This document shows positions 28,671 to 38,032 of a stretch of DNA of 64,000 bases, piece by piece. The DNA comes from Brevundimonas sp. GTDB taxonomy: Bacteria > Pseudomonadota > Alphaproteobacteria > Caulobacterales > Caulobacteraceae. The stretch covers positions 186,001 through 250,000 of the forward strand of contig NZ_JACESA010000002.1 in the NCBI RefSeq assembly GCF_013912065.1. Direction: 5' to 3'. Each line of letters starts with the position of its first letter. Positions within the stretch are counted from its first letter, which is position 1. A program made the translations under genes and the position numbers. The notes below the pieces were generated by a model, which saw only the letters and a list, made by a program, of their open reading frames with translations, was not told the origin of the DNA and did not search any database.

Positions 28671-31649
28671 GTGTGGGTGTGGATTGCTGCGTTGACGATC
28701 ATCGTCTTGGTCGTCTGGCAGAAGAACCGAACGACGAAGAAGGCGAGCCGCCGGGCTCCAGTCGCGCAGGCTCGTGGGATCAATGTGATCGCCGTACCGT
28801 CGCCGCAGCGTTTCGTGCTCGAACTTCCGACGAGCCAGTCGGACGCGGGGACGTCGATCGTGACCGTCCCCACGATCTCGGTCGAAGCCGATTTGTTGGA
28901 CGGCCTTAGCGCCGATGATCGTGCGCTGGCGGGTCGTTTCGGACTCAGCCAGGAGGGCGATCGCTTTCGGTGCCGCGGATTTAGTTTCTCCAGCCTCGCA
29001 CAGGCCTTGGCCTATGCGCGCCGCCTGAACATGGAGTTGGCCGCGCCGGTTTCGGTCGAGCCGCAGTCGCTCTCAACTCCGGCGCAGCGGCAAGTGCCGG
29101 TCCCTGCCCATTCGCCGGCTACAGAGCCGCAAGACCTCTTTTACCGCATGTCCGAAGCCGATCGCGCGCTCGCGGCGAGGTTCGGTATCCAGCCGGTCGG
29201 AGATCGCTTCCGCTGTCGTGGCTATACCTTCACCACGCTCGGGCAGGCCCTTCACTATGTACGCCGGCTGGCCGCGGAGACCGCGACGCCGAGCGCGCCG
29301 CCGCGCATCACCGTGCCCGTCGCAGGGACGCCGGTCGTGCCTGTCGCTAGATCGGTCCCGGCCGCCGAGAAGACGCCGGTATCTTCGCCGTTGAGCGATA
29401 CGGATCGGATGCTGGCTGTCCTGTACGGGGTCGAGAGTGTCGGAGACGGTTTTCGTTGCCGTGACCATCGCTTCACCACCCTGGCTCAGGCGCTCGCCTA
29501 TGCGCGTCGCCTCAATGCCGAGGTGGCTCCTGCGCAGGCGCCCAAAACCGCCTCAGCGCCGGCGGTATCAGCTCGCCCGACATCCTCTGCTGCGCAGGGG
29601 GCGACAGGCCCGACTTGGGTCGGTCAGGGAGCGTCTGTCACCGTCAGCGGCGTTAGGCTCGTGTCCCCAATGATCTACACCGGCGTCTTCGCTCGCAGTT
29701 GGGAGGCGCCGCGCCATCTGGTGCATCCTGGTCTTCAGGTCGCGCCCAGCGGCGAGGATCGGGACGGGCTGTCGCTCGGATACTGGCCTTCGTATTCCGG
29801 CCTGACCCCGGTCGCCCGGCACACCTATCTACAGTGGTTGTCGCTCGGGCGTCCCGCCGGCTACGGGATCGGCTACGTCTTCCTCTTCTTCTACGGCCTG
29901 GAACGCCGGCTGTTGCGGGAGGAGGCGGGAGACGCTGACGAGGTCGTTGCCGAAGTCGGCCGTCTTCTGACGCTGTACGGCGACAACGGCTCATTCCGCG
30001 GTTATGCGCGCCGTCTTCTTGCCGCGGTCAGCCTGATCCGGAACGATCCCGTGGCCGAGCCCGTCCTGTCGCCGGATATTCGTTCGGGCGAATACGAGAT
30101 GCCCTTCGCCGTGCGGCGCTATCTCGGGGCGCGGCTTGCGACCGGCGCGGCCTTCGAGGCCGATGACGCTCTGCGCTGGCTCCTGTCCTCGCCCGAGACC
30201 TATCTTAACACCCCAGGGCGACGCTGTTTCGACGAATTGATAGCCTTGTGGCGGGTCCGGTTCGCGGCGCGCCATCCGGCGGGGCTCAAGGTGCGAGCGC
30301 CGAAACGTCGGCTCTCCACCGTCTATCGCAGCGCCAGTGGCGAGTTCGAGCTCGAGCTATCAGCGGGCGATATCCCGGATATCGCCGCGGTGACCGCGCC
30401 GCTCAACGGGTTGCGGGATATGCTGGCGGCCTGTCAGCAGGAGCTGGAAGGGCTCAGTCGTCTGCTGTTGCGCAAACCGGACGCCCGCACGAGCCTGGAG
30501 GGCGCGCTCTGCCTGCCACCTGATCTCCAGACCCCTGTCGCCGAAGGCCTGATCGCCCCGGTACGGGCACGGCTTGTCGAGCTCGTCGGACCCGATGAGC
30601 GTGGAACCGTGACGACGTCGGCGATCCTGAGCCTGCTTGATATCGACTGCGAAGGCGCGAAGGTTCCTGCGGCGCAGCAGAAGCAGTTGGCGGGCATGCT
30701 CGATCGCCTCGGTTACGCCTTTGAGCCCGACCGCCGCCATAGCGACGCCGCTCTCGAGACCGGCGGGCATATGGTGCTCTTTGCTGGCCGCTGTGGGGCG
30801 GCGCCCCCTGGCGATCGGACGGCTTACGCCGCGACGCGCGCCAAGGTGGAGATCGCTATCCTCGCCTCAGCCTCCGACGGCGAGGTGGTCCAGGCCGAGT
30901 TGAATCAGATCTCCACAGACCTCGAAGCGGAGCCTGCGCTGTCGCCGGACGACCGGTGCAGGCTCTCGGCCCATGCGCTCTGGCTGAGCCGGGATCTGCC
31001 GCGCCAGCAAAGCGCCCTGAAGCGGCTGGCGACGGCCTCCGAAGCCCAGCGCGCCGCAGCGGCCAGGTCGGCCATCGCGGCCGTCGTTGCGGACGGTCGG
31101 ATTCTGCCGGCGGAAGTCCGGTTTCTGGAGAAGCTGCACAAGGCGCTCGGTCTGCCCGAGGGCGAGGTCTATGCGGCGCTCCACCGGGGAACGATCACCG
31201 ACGCCGGGTCGCCGCCGGTCGCGGCCAATGACGGGGCGGCACGTCCCTCGGGCGATGTCCCTTTGGCTTTCGATCTGACACGCCTCGATCGGCTGCGCCA
31301 GGAGACCTCACAGGTCTCTGCGCTGCTCTCGACCATCTTCCAGGAGGAAGAGGCGCAGCCGTCGCCTGTGTCGCCACGGGCGCCCGCGTCGGCGGAGGGC
31401 CGCTTTCCGGGGCTCGACACGCACCACGCCGCCTTGCTGGCGGGTGTGGTCGATGCCGGCGGTGTCGCGGATCTGGACCGGTTCGACGCCGAGGCCCGGG
31501 CCCTCAAACTGCTCCCGGCCGGCGCCGTGGAGACCATCAACGAGTGGGCTTTCGACGTCTTCGACGAGCCCCTTATCGAAGCTGACGATCAGGTCGTCGT
31601 CGTGGAGCACCTCCGCGCCCGCCTGATCGAACTGGAGACCGCCGCATGA
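28671..31649 (+). CDS. TerB-type scaffold protein with three N-terminal repeats (first gene of a putative defence operon)
   Basis: 992 residues, GTG start. A membrane anchor opens the protein (VWIAALTIIVLVVWQ). Three copies of a ~40-residue repeat follow at about 79-119, 160-200 and 241-281, spaced by 81 residues and joined by Pro/Ala-rich linkers; each reads roughly DRALAxRFGIxxxGDRFRCR followed by FTTLAQALxYARRL. The middle (about 330-560) resembles the TerB-N domain (YWPSYSGLTPVARHTYLQWL; IGYVFLFFYGLERRLL). A TerB-like helical core lies near 745-850 (AIAAVVADGRILPAEVRFLEKL) and the end resembles TerB-C. The stop overlaps the ATPase start by ATGA. Together with the next three genes it is probably a membrane-anchored anti-phage or DNA-processing complex; this is inference from the partners. 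Confidence 0.78.
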   Translation: MWVWIAALTIIVLVVWQKNRTTKKASRRAPVAQARGINVIAVPSPQRFVLELPTSQSDAGTSIVTVPTISVEADLLDGLSADDRALAGRFGLSQEGDRFRCRGFSFSSLAQALAYARRLNMELAAPVSVEPQSLSTPAQRQVPVPAHSPATEPQDLFYRMSEADRALAARFGIQPVGDRFRCRGYTFTTLGQALHYVRRLAAETATPSAPPRITVPVAGTPVVPVARSVPAAEKTPVSSPLSDTDRMLAVLYGVESVGDGFRCRDHRFTTLAQALAYARRLNAEVAPAQAPKTASAPAVSARPTSSAAQGATGPTWVGQGASVTVSGVRLVSPMIYTGVFARSWEAPRHLVHPGLQVAPSGEDRDGLSLGYWPSYSGLTPVARHTYLQWLSLGRPAGYGIGYVFLFFYGLERRLLREEAGDADEVVAEVGRLLTLYGDNGSFRGYARRLLAAVSLIRNDPVAEPVLSPDIRSGEYEMPFAVRRYLGARLATGAAFEADDALRWLLSSPETYLNTPGRRCFDELIALWRVRFAARHPAGLKVRAPKRRLSTVYRSASGEFELELSAGDIPDIAAVTAPLNGLRDMLAACQQELEGLSRLLLRKPDARTSLEGALCLPPDLQTPVAEGLIAPVRARLVELVGPDERGTVTTSAILSLLDIDCEGAKVPAAQQKQLAGMLDRLGYAFEPDRRHSDAALETGGHMVLFAGRCGAAPPGDRTAYAATRAKVEIAILASASDGEVVQAELNQISTDLEAEPALSPDDRCRLSAHALWLSRDLPRQQSALKRLATASEAQRAAAARSAIAAVVADGRILPAEVRFLEKLHKALGLPEGEVYAALHRGTITDAGSPPVAANDGAARPSGDVPLAFDLTRLDRLRQETSQVSALLSTIFQEEEAQPSPVSPRAPASAEGRFPGLDTHHAALLAGVVDAGGVADLDRFDAEARALKLLPAGAVETINEWAFDVFDEPLIEADDQVVVVEHLRARLIELETAA
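28905..29513 (+). repeat. Three intragenic repeats encoding the N-terminal 40-residue module
   Basis: Copies at about 28905-29027, 29148-29270 and 29391-29513, each ~123 bases with a regular 243-base period, within the TerB-type gene. Key conserved residues are Asp-Arg, Leu-Ala, Gly-Asp-(R/G)-Phe-Arg-Cys-Arg and the C-terminal Tyr-x-Arg-Arg-Leu. They share clear similarity at both protein and DNA level. The linkers between them differ. Confidence 0.8.
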
Positions 31650-32959
31650 CGACTCAGCACCCTCTGAAGACCCGGGATCGCGATGCGATCCTGCAGGCCC
31701 TGGCCGCCGGCGTGGTGCCCCGGACCGGACTTGCGCATGTGCAGGTGGGCCGAGCCGGTGAAGTCGGCGCCCTGGTCAGGGACATCGACCGGATCAGCGA
31801 GGGCGGAGCGGCGCTTCGCTTCGTGATCGGGGAGTATGGCGCGGGCAAGACCTTCTTCCTGAACCTGGTGCGTCTGCTCGCGCTGGAACGCCGCTGCGTC
31901 ACCGTCCACGCCGACCTTGCACCCGACCGCCGTATCCATGCGACGGGTGGGCAGGCAAGGGGACTCTACGCCGAGGCCGTGCGCAATCTCGCGACCCGGA
32001 CCAAGCCGGAGGGCGGGGCCTTGGGCACGGTGGTCGAACGCTTCGTCACCGAATGCGTCCGGGACGCCGAGGCCAGATCGGTCGATGTGGAGGCCGCCAT
32101 CGATGCGCGTCTCGCGCCGCTACAGGACCATGTCGGCGGCTACGACTACGCCGCCGTGCTTAAGGCCTACTGGCGGGGCAGCGAGGCGGGCGATGCGGCG
32201 CTGACGGGGGCGGCCCTGCGCTGGCTTCGAGGGGAGTATTCGACCAAGACCGAGGCGCGCCAGGCGTTGAACGTACGCAACATCATCGACGACGATGGCG
32301 TCTATGACAGCTTCAAGCTGCTCTCGGCCTTCGTGCGCCTGGCGGGCTATGCCGGTCTCGTCGTTGTCTTCGACGAGATGGTGAACCTCTACAAGCTGCA
32401 GAGCGCCCAGGCACGAAATCAGAACTTCGAGCAGATCCTGCGCATCCTCAACGACGTCCTGCAAGGGAGCGCCTCGGGTCTTGGTTTCGTGTTCGGCGGC
32501 ACGCCGGAGTTTCTGATGGACAGTCGACGTGGGCTCTACAGCTACCAGGCACTCCAATCCCGCCTGGCCGAGAACGCCTTCGCCACACAAGGCCTGGTGG
32601 ACCTCTCGGGTCCGGTTCTGCGTCTGCAGAGCCTGACCCCCGAGGACCTGCTGATCCTGCTGGCCAATATCCGCAGTGTGTTCGCCCAGGGCGATCCCGC
32701 CCGACACCTCGTGCCGGACGAGGCTCTGCCGCTGTTCATGAGACACTGCAACGGAAGGATCGGGGAGGCCTATTTCCGCACGCCGCGCAATACCATCAAG
32801 GCGTTCGTGAACTATCTGTCGGTGCTCGAACAGAACCCGCACCAAGGGTGGGCCGAGCTCATCGGCGGGATCGACGTGGCCAATGACGCCGAGAGCGCCA
32901 ATGATCATGCGCTCGAGCCGGAGGCGGCAGACGATGAACTGACTGCGTTCAGGCTCTAG
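31646..32959 (+). CDS. BrxD-like P-loop ATPase (DUF2791-type)
   Basis: 437 residues. Walker A GEYGAGKTFF at about 62-71 and Walker B VVVFDEMVNL near 240, with downstream sensor-type segments (FVFGGTPEFLMD; RTPRNTIKAFV) as in the family of BREX-associated ATP-binding proteins (BrxD). Family length is ~430, so it is complete. Overlaps the TerB-type gene by ATGA and is 2 bases from the helicase gene, so the three are translated together. In BREX-type loci this ATPase pairs with an Lhr-like helicase, as here, but no BrxC, PglX or PglZ is in the window. Probable role: energy-dependent partner in a phage-defence or DNA-repair complex (inference). Confidence 0.85.
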   Translation: MTTQHPLKTRDRDAILQALAAGVVPRTGLAHVQVGRAGEVGALVRDIDRISEGGAALRFVIGEYGAGKTFFLNLVRLLALERRCVTVHADLAPDRRIHATGGQARGLYAEAVRNLATRTKPEGGALGTVVERFVTECVRDAEARSVDVEAAIDARLAPLQDHVGGYDYAAVLKAYWRGSEAGDAALTGAALRWLRGEYSTKTEARQALNVRNIIDDDGVYDSFKLLSAFVRLAGYAGLVVVFDEMVNLYKLQSAQARNQNFEQILRILNDVLQGSASGLGFVFGGTPEFLMDSRRGLYSYQALQSRLAENAFATQGLVDLSGPVLRLQSLTPEDLLILLANIRSVFAQGDPARHLVPDEALPLFMRHCNGRIGEAYFRTPRNTIKAFVNYLSVLEQNPHQGWAELIGGIDVANDAESANDHALEPEAADDELTAFRL

Positions 32960-32961
32960 TC

Positions 32962-35193
32962 TTGGAGGGCTTTGATCGACTGCACCGCGAGGTGCAGCGC
33001 TGGATCCGAGACGAGGGCTGGACGGGGCTGCGTCCGATCCAGTCGCGCGCCATCGATGCAGTTCTGGGCAGCGAGACGGACGTCATAATCTCGGCCGCGA
33101 CTGCAGCAGGCAAGACGGAGGCGGCGTTCCTGCCTCTGTTGTCGCGCGCGGCCGAGCGGGAAAACGAGGGATTGTCGATCCTCTACGTCAGTCCGCTCAA
33201 GGCCTTGATCAACGATCAGCATCGACGTCTGGACGGACTGTGCGAACGCCTGGGGTTGCCGGCGGTGCGGTGGCACGGCGACGCGCCGGCGGGTCCCAAG
33301 CAGCGGCTCCTCAAAACCCCGGCCGGCGTCGTCTTCATCACGCCGGAATCGATCGAGGCCCTGTTCCTGCGCCGAAGCGCCGAGGTGTCCCGCCTGTTCG
33401 GCCGTATCGACGCCGTGGTGATCGACGAGCTCCACGCCTTTCTCCAGGGGCCGCGCGGGTTGCATCTGGCCTGTCTGTTGCGGCGGATCGAGCTCGCCAC
33501 GGGGCGACGACCTCGCCGGATCGGTCTCTCCGCGACTCTGGGAGACCCGATTTCAGCGTCGGCCTGGATGAATCCGACGGCGCCGGAGCGGGTGGTGCTG
33601 ATCGAGGACGCCGCCGCGGCGAGCGATATCCATCTTCAGATCAGGGGCTATCTCGAGCCGAACGAGACCGGCCCTTCGGCGGACGGTCCTGAGGCGGAAG
33701 ATCCGCGTACGGCGCTCGACGACATCGCCGACCACGCCTTCGGCGTGCTGCGCGGCGACAATCACCTCTTCTTCGCCAGTTCGAGGCGCAACGTCGAGGC
33801 CTTGGCCGACGGGCTCCGGCTGCGCAGCGAAACCGCCGCCGTCCCCAACGAGTTCTTCCCCCACCACGGCTCATTGTCGCGAGAGCTGCGCGAGACTCTC
33901 GAGAGCCGTTTAAAGGCGGCGGTCCTGCCGACGACAGCGGTGGCCACGACGACCCTGGAACTTGGGATCGATCTGGGCAGCGTAAAATCTGTAGCTCAAC
34001 TGGGCGCGCCACGCTCTCTGGCCAGCCTGAGACAGAGGTTGGGACGGAGCGGGCGGCGCAAGGGCGCGCCGGCGATCCTGCGCGTCTATGTGCGCGAACG
34101 TTTTCTGGTCGGCGCCGCCGGTCCCCTGGACGCTCTGCGGCCCGAGACCATACGCGCCGTAGCGGCCGTTCGCCTGTTGCTTCAGCGCTATGTGGAGCCG
34201 CCGCAGAGCGGCGTAGGCCTGGCCACGGTGGCGATCCATCAGATCCTGTCCCTGATCGTGGAGCGCGGGGGCGTGTCGGCGGGCGGGCTGTTCAATGCGC
34301 TCTGTGGCGCCGGGCCGCTCGTCCAGCTGGATCGAGACCTGTTTCTCGCCCTGCTACGGGGTATGGGCGATCCGGCGGTGCGCCTGATCGAACAGGCGCC
34401 GGACGGCCAGATCATGCTGGGCGAACTGGGCGAGCGCCTGACTTCGGATCGGGAGTTTTACGCCATCTTCGACACAGACGAGGAATGGACGTTGCGGCAC
34501 GGCGTGCGGGCTCTGGGCCAGATTCCGATCTCCAATGTCCTTTTCGTCGGCAGTATCCTCGCCTTCGCGGGACGTCGGTGGCGGGTAACCGGCGTCGATG
34601 ACCGGGCGAAGGTCCTGAACGTGGAGCCGCACCGGGCCGGGCGACTGCCCTTGTTCGAGCGGCAGTCGGTCGAACCCCTCGGGGATCGGCTCGCCCAAGA
34701 GATGCGGTCGGTCTATCTGACCCAGGATCTTCCGGCCTATGCGGATCCCGCCGCGACCGCACTGCTGCAGGAGGGCCGGGACGCCTTCGCCGCCTACGAC
34801 CTGACGCGACAGGCGTTCCTGGCCGATGGGCCCGATACCCACCTCCTGTTGTGGCGAGGCGGAGCGATGAACAGCGTCATGGCGGTTGCGCTCCGGGCCG
34901 TGGGGGCCGAGACCGAGGTGCACGATCTCGGCGTCACCCTGGCGCAGACGGCGCCAGATCGGGCGCGGGCGCTTCTCGAGGCCGTCGCCGCACAGTCTCC
35001 CTCCGCAGCAGACCTCAGCGGGTTTGTGGCCAATCTCAGCGAGGCGAAGTTCGACGCTTATGCGCCACCGGAGGTGCTGCGCCGGCTGTGGACGCATCGG
35101 CATGCCGCTTACGTCGCCGAGCTTCCCCGGGTCGCCGCGGGGGCGGCCCAGGCGATCCGCAGCGCGCCCCCTCTTCATCTTCTCTCGACCTAG
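32962..35193 (+). CDS. Lhr/BrxHI-like DEAD/DEAH helicase
   Basis: 743 residues from a TTG start two bases after the ATPase stop. Superfamily 2 motifs: Q-motif region LRPIQSRAIDAVL, motif I SAATAAGKTEAAF (44-56), motif II DELH (155-158), motif III LSATLG, motif V TTLELGIDLGSVK, motif VI QRLGRSGRR. The C-terminal ~300 residues are the extension characteristic of Lhr-type helicases. Such helicases are paired with BrxD in BREX-associated gene sets. Four-gene context: TerB-type scaffold, ATPase, helicase, TerB/BRCT protein. Confidence 0.88.
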   Translation: MEGFDRLHREVQRWIRDEGWTGLRPIQSRAIDAVLGSETDVIISAATAAGKTEAAFLPLLSRAAERENEGLSILYVSPLKALINDQHRRLDGLCERLGLPAVRWHGDAPAGPKQRLLKTPAGVVFITPESIEALFLRRSAEVSRLFGRIDAVVIDELHAFLQGPRGLHLACLLRRIELATGRRPRRIGLSATLGDPISASAWMNPTAPERVVLIEDAAAASDIHLQIRGYLEPNETGPSADGPEAEDPRTALDDIADHAFGVLRGDNHLFFASSRRNVEALADGLRLRSETAAVPNEFFPHHGSLSRELRETLESRLKAAVLPTTAVATTTLELGIDLGSVKSVAQLGAPRSLASLRQRLGRSGRRKGAPAILRVYVRERFLVGAAGPLDALRPETIRAVAAVRLLLQRYVEPPQSGVGLATVAIHQILSLIVERGGVSAGGLFNALCGAGPLVQLDRDLFLALLRGMGDPAVRLIEQAPDGQIMLGELGERLTSDREFYAIFDTDEEWTLRHGVRALGQIPISNVLFVGSILAFAGRRWRVTGVDDRAKVLNVEPHRAGRLPLFERQSVEPLGDRLAQEMRSVYLTQDLPAYADPAATALLQEGRDAFAAYDLTRQAFLADGPDTHLLLWRGGAMNSVMAVALRAVGAETEVHDLGVTLAQTAPDRARALLEAVAAQSPSAADLSGFVANLSEAKFDAYAPPEVLRRLWTHRHAAYVAELPRVAAGAAQAIRSAPPLHLLST

Positions 35194-35202
35194 GACACGC
35201 GT

Positions 35203-35805
35203 ATGGACAGTCTGATCAACAAACTGGGCAGCGAGCGGATCACGGCGCGCCAGATCGACGAACTGGTGGGCCTGGCGCGCGGCATCGCGGCCGACGGCGA
35301 TCTGAACCAGGCGGAAGTGGAGTTCCTGCAGAAATGGCTGGCCGCCAATACGGTCGTCAGCGACCAGCCGGTCATCCGCACGCTCTATGCGCGGATCAAC
35401 GAGGTCCTGGCCGACGGCGTCCTGGACGATGACGAAAAGGGGATGCTGCTCGAGACGCTCAACAGCTTCTCGAGTAGGGACTTCGAATTGGGAGAGGTGC
35501 TCAAGTCGTCGACCCTTCCGCTTTGCGATCCAGCTCCGGCCCTGCAGTTCAGCGGGCGAACCTACTGCTTCACCGGCACCTTCATGTTCGGCCAGAGGAA
35601 ACACTGTGAGAGCGCGGTCTTGGAGCGTGGCGGGCAAGTCGGCGGGTTAAGTCGAAAGACGCAAGTCCTGGTGGTCGGCGCCTATGCGACCGACTCATGG
35701 AAGCACTCCAGCTTTGGAAACAAGATCCTCCAGGCCTCGGCGTGGCGCGATGAAGGCAGTCCGATTTCAATCGTGTCGGAGGCACACTGGACTGCACATT
35801 TGTGA
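35203..35805 (+). CDS. TerB-like protein with C-terminal BRCT domain
   Basis: 200 residues. The N-terminal ~95 residues are helical, with two acidic loops like a TerB fold (ARGIAADGDLNQAEVEFLQK and NEVLADGVLDDDEKGML). A short linker leads to a BRCT domain from about 113 to 195 (YCFTGTFMFGQRKHCESAV; GGQVGGLSRKTQVLVVGAY; the conserved Trp near SEAHWTAHL). BRCT domains of this DNA-ligase-like type bind DNA ends or nicks or partner proteins. It lies 9 bases after the helicase, as the fourth gene of the operon. It shares the TerB theme with the first gene, so the two may interact directly. Function unproven. Confidence 0.78.
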   Translation: MDSLINKLGSERITARQIDELVGLARGIAADGDLNQAEVEFLQKWLAANTVVSDQPVIRTLYARINEVLADGVLDDDEKGMLLETLNSFSSRDFELGEVLKSSTLPLCDPAPALQFSGRTYCFTGTFMFGQRKHCESAVLERGGQVGGLSRKTQVLVVGAYATDSWKHSSFGNKILQASAWRDEGSPISIVSEAHWTAHL

Positions 35806-36078
35806 CGAATAGCGTGTGATCAGCAGGCCCTGCTTAGGTTGGGCCGCATGTTCCTTAGCGGTTCCTGCGGCCCCCGCGTTGAGCTCTTGCTCCCGGCCGT
35901 CACTCACACGCGCTACGCCGGAATGTCGTGTTCCTGGCGGACTGCATATGACTGCTATTGGCGCGACCGCGCTGTTGCGTTCGAGTGGACGCGCCGTTGA
36001 GGTGCTGAAGAAGATGCGGCCTCACGCCTGTATCATTATCCTCTCGTTTGACCCTCGTGGAGCCAGCTAGCCCCAAGC
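35806..36078. other. Spacer between two convergent genes of the island
   Basis: About 270 bases with lower GC. The frames here are short and give no recognisable protein. No clear terminator seen. Confidence 0.4.
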
Positions 36079-37968
36079 CTACTCTTGACAGATCACCCGC
36101 CCGAACGCGCCCACTTCGCTGCAGGCTGAGACGAAAGTCATCAGCAGCCAGTAGAGCTGGACGAAATGGGGTGACGGAGGGTTTCCGGCCGCGATGTCGG
36201 CCAAGGCGTCGCTCACCCTCTGTTTGCTCAGCGAGGAGGTGACGACGTAGGCGCGTCGCATCATGTCCGGCGTCGAGCGCACCGCGCCGATGGCCTCCGG
36301 GACTGTCGCGATGTCGCCGCGGATGACGCGACGGATCGCCGACGTCACCCTGTCCTTGGTGTAGACGCCCCTCCAGGAGGCGACCTTGCGTCCCATCTCG
36401 CTTTCCGGCAGCGCCATATTGCCCAGGTTCTTCAGCGCCTGGCTCACGGCCTCATGAAGGGGAGTTGCGCCGAGCGACAGGCCCTTGTGCTTGGCATGGT
36501 AGAAGCTCACCGTCGGCGGTGTGGCCGTGGTGTTCAGGCCAATAAAATCCGCCCACTCGTCGCTGAGGTCGTCACACAGCAGCACGTCGTCCTGGCGGGC
36601 GATCTGGTTGACCACCACCCCGAATACCGACGTCGGATCAAACGTCGTCTGGACCGGCGTCAGTCCGCCCTTCTCGCTGACGGCGTCCGCAAGGGCGCGC
36701 TCTGTGATCAGGTACCTCAACAGGTCGTCGCCTCCCGCCGCGAACCCGTCGTCGCGGTACAGGGCGCCGTCGATGTAAGCCAAGGCCAGATCCTGGAAGA
36801 GGACGATGAAGCGGCTTTCGCGGTTGATATACGACCGCAGTGACTGGGCCTTCGGATCCTGCCCAAGAGCCGCAGCTTTGTGTTCGACGGTCAGGCTTTC
36901 GGCGGCGGCCAGATCAAGGCTCCGCAAGCTGATGCGTCCCTTGTTGATCTTGAGCTTGCCCAGTGTCCGACGCCGGCCCTCGGTCGGCTCGAGACGAAGC
37001 TCCTTCCTTACCGTGCGGACCGACAGACTCGGACCCAGCGTATCGAGCACTGCCGCCGTCTCGTTATGCGACAGCGCGACGGGTCCGCCTTCTCCTTCCT
37101 TCACGAGCCGCAGCGGGCCGTGCTCATCCAGAAGCTCCTCGGCCAACAACGCCGTGTTGACGGAAAAGAAGGTGGGCTGCAGCCGGTCTCCGTACGTCGC
37201 CAGGCTGACCGAGCGCGCGAATGTCCGCAGAAACGGCGCGACCGGAGCGTTCTGATTTTCGAGCTCCTCGATCATACCCACACACCAGGGCACGAGCTCT
37301 TCGTGCCCTGCTGTGTCGGATCGCTGGGAGATGCGTCCCGTGCTGGGCGTGGTCGTATAGTGTCCGTCGTCGCGGCGCAGCGTATAGCCCTGAGGCGCGA
37401 ACCGACTGCTGCCGGCGGGCCCCACGACGTTTCGCAAGTCTTCCGATTCCAGCATCTTTGACCGCAGGACGTGCTTCGACGGGCTCAGGTTGCGAAGCCG
37501 CATCTTCTCGAAAATCGCGTCGCTATGGGCGAGCGCCGCCTCGACCCGTTCAGCATCGATCCGGTTCAGATGCTTGGACTTGAAGGCCGTGGTCAGATCG
37601 AGGCCGGACCTGAGGACGGCGACCTTTCCCGCATGCTCGACGAGCATGAGAAAGCCGTAGACCCGCTCCTTCACCCGCGGAGGCGGATCGAGAAAGCCGG
37701 GGTTCCGATGATGGGCAAAACAGATGGCCGACCATCGGGTGCCGTCGAGGGCCTCTCGATCATGGCGAAAGAGGTTCTGCGTAGGCTCAATCGCCTGGCG
37801 TCTCAGATCACGAAACAGCTCATCGATGGCTTTGTCGGTAATACGCTCGGCCACGTCGTAGAAATACGCCGCCTTCGGCGCATGTAAGTTCCGGATCATC
37901 GCCCACCCCCGTAAGGGCTGACCATCCGCCTCTTGGGGGATCAGATCAATCTCTCCGTGTTCGATCAC
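36079..37968 (-). CDS. Putative nuclease of an unrecognised family (TIGR04141-like feature set)
   Basis: 629 residues from the GTG at 37968, which follows a GAGGGA by eight bases; the frame extends to a TTG at 38022 with weaker support. The protein is not a named family to me. In its last quarter (about residues 470-500) it has CDDLSDEWADFIGL followed by TVSFYHAKHKGLSLGA and AVSQALKNLGN. An acidic residue, then a His-x-Lys or Lys-rich strand and a Gln-containing helix is the layout of PD-(D/E)xK-like nuclease cores, and resembles the sporadically distributed TIGR04141-type proteins. The first 450 residues are mixed alpha/beta without known motifs. Convergent with the TerB operon and divergent from the phosphatase gene, so likely a separate defence unit. 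Confidence 0.6.
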   Translation of the reverse strand: MIEHGEIDLIPQEADGQPLRGWAMIRNLHAPKAAYFYDVAERITDKAIDELFRDLRRQAIEPTQNLFRHDREALDGTRWSAICFAHHRNPGFLDPPPRVKERVYGFLMLVEHAGKVAVLRSGLDLTTAFKSKHLNRIDAERVEAALAHSDAIFEKMRLRNLSPSKHVLRSKMLESEDLRNVVGPAGSSRFAPQGYTLRRDDGHYTTTPSTGRISQRSDTAGHEELVPWCVGMIEELENQNAPVAPFLRTFARSVSLATYGDRLQPTFFSVNTALLAEELLDEHGPLRLVKEGEGGPVALSHNETAAVLDTLGPSLSVRTVRKELRLEPTEGRRRTLGKLKINKGRISLRSLDLAAAESLTVEHKAAALGQDPKAQSLRSYINRESRFIVLFQDLALAYIDGALYRDDGFAAGGDDLLRYLITERALADAVSEKGGLTPVQTTFDPTSVFGVVVNQIARQDDVLLCDDLSDEWADFIGLNTTATPPTVSFYHAKHKGLSLGATPLHEAVSQALKNLGNMALPESEMGRKVASWRGVYTKDRVTSAIRRVIRGDIATVPEAIGAVRSTPDMMRRAYVVTSSLSKQRVSDALADIAAGNPPSPHFVQLYWLLMTFVSACSEVGAFGRVICQE

Positions 37969-38032
37969 TACCAAGGCTCCCTCAGTGGCTGTAGGTCTGC
38001 GGACTAGAGCGGCTAGTCGCAAAGAGGGTAAA

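Noticed and set aside
28671-35193. Calling the TerB/ATPase/helicase operon a BREX system
   Set aside because: Only BrxD-like and Lhr/BrxHI-like genes are shared; BrxA, BrxB, BrxC, PglX and PglZ are absent in the window.
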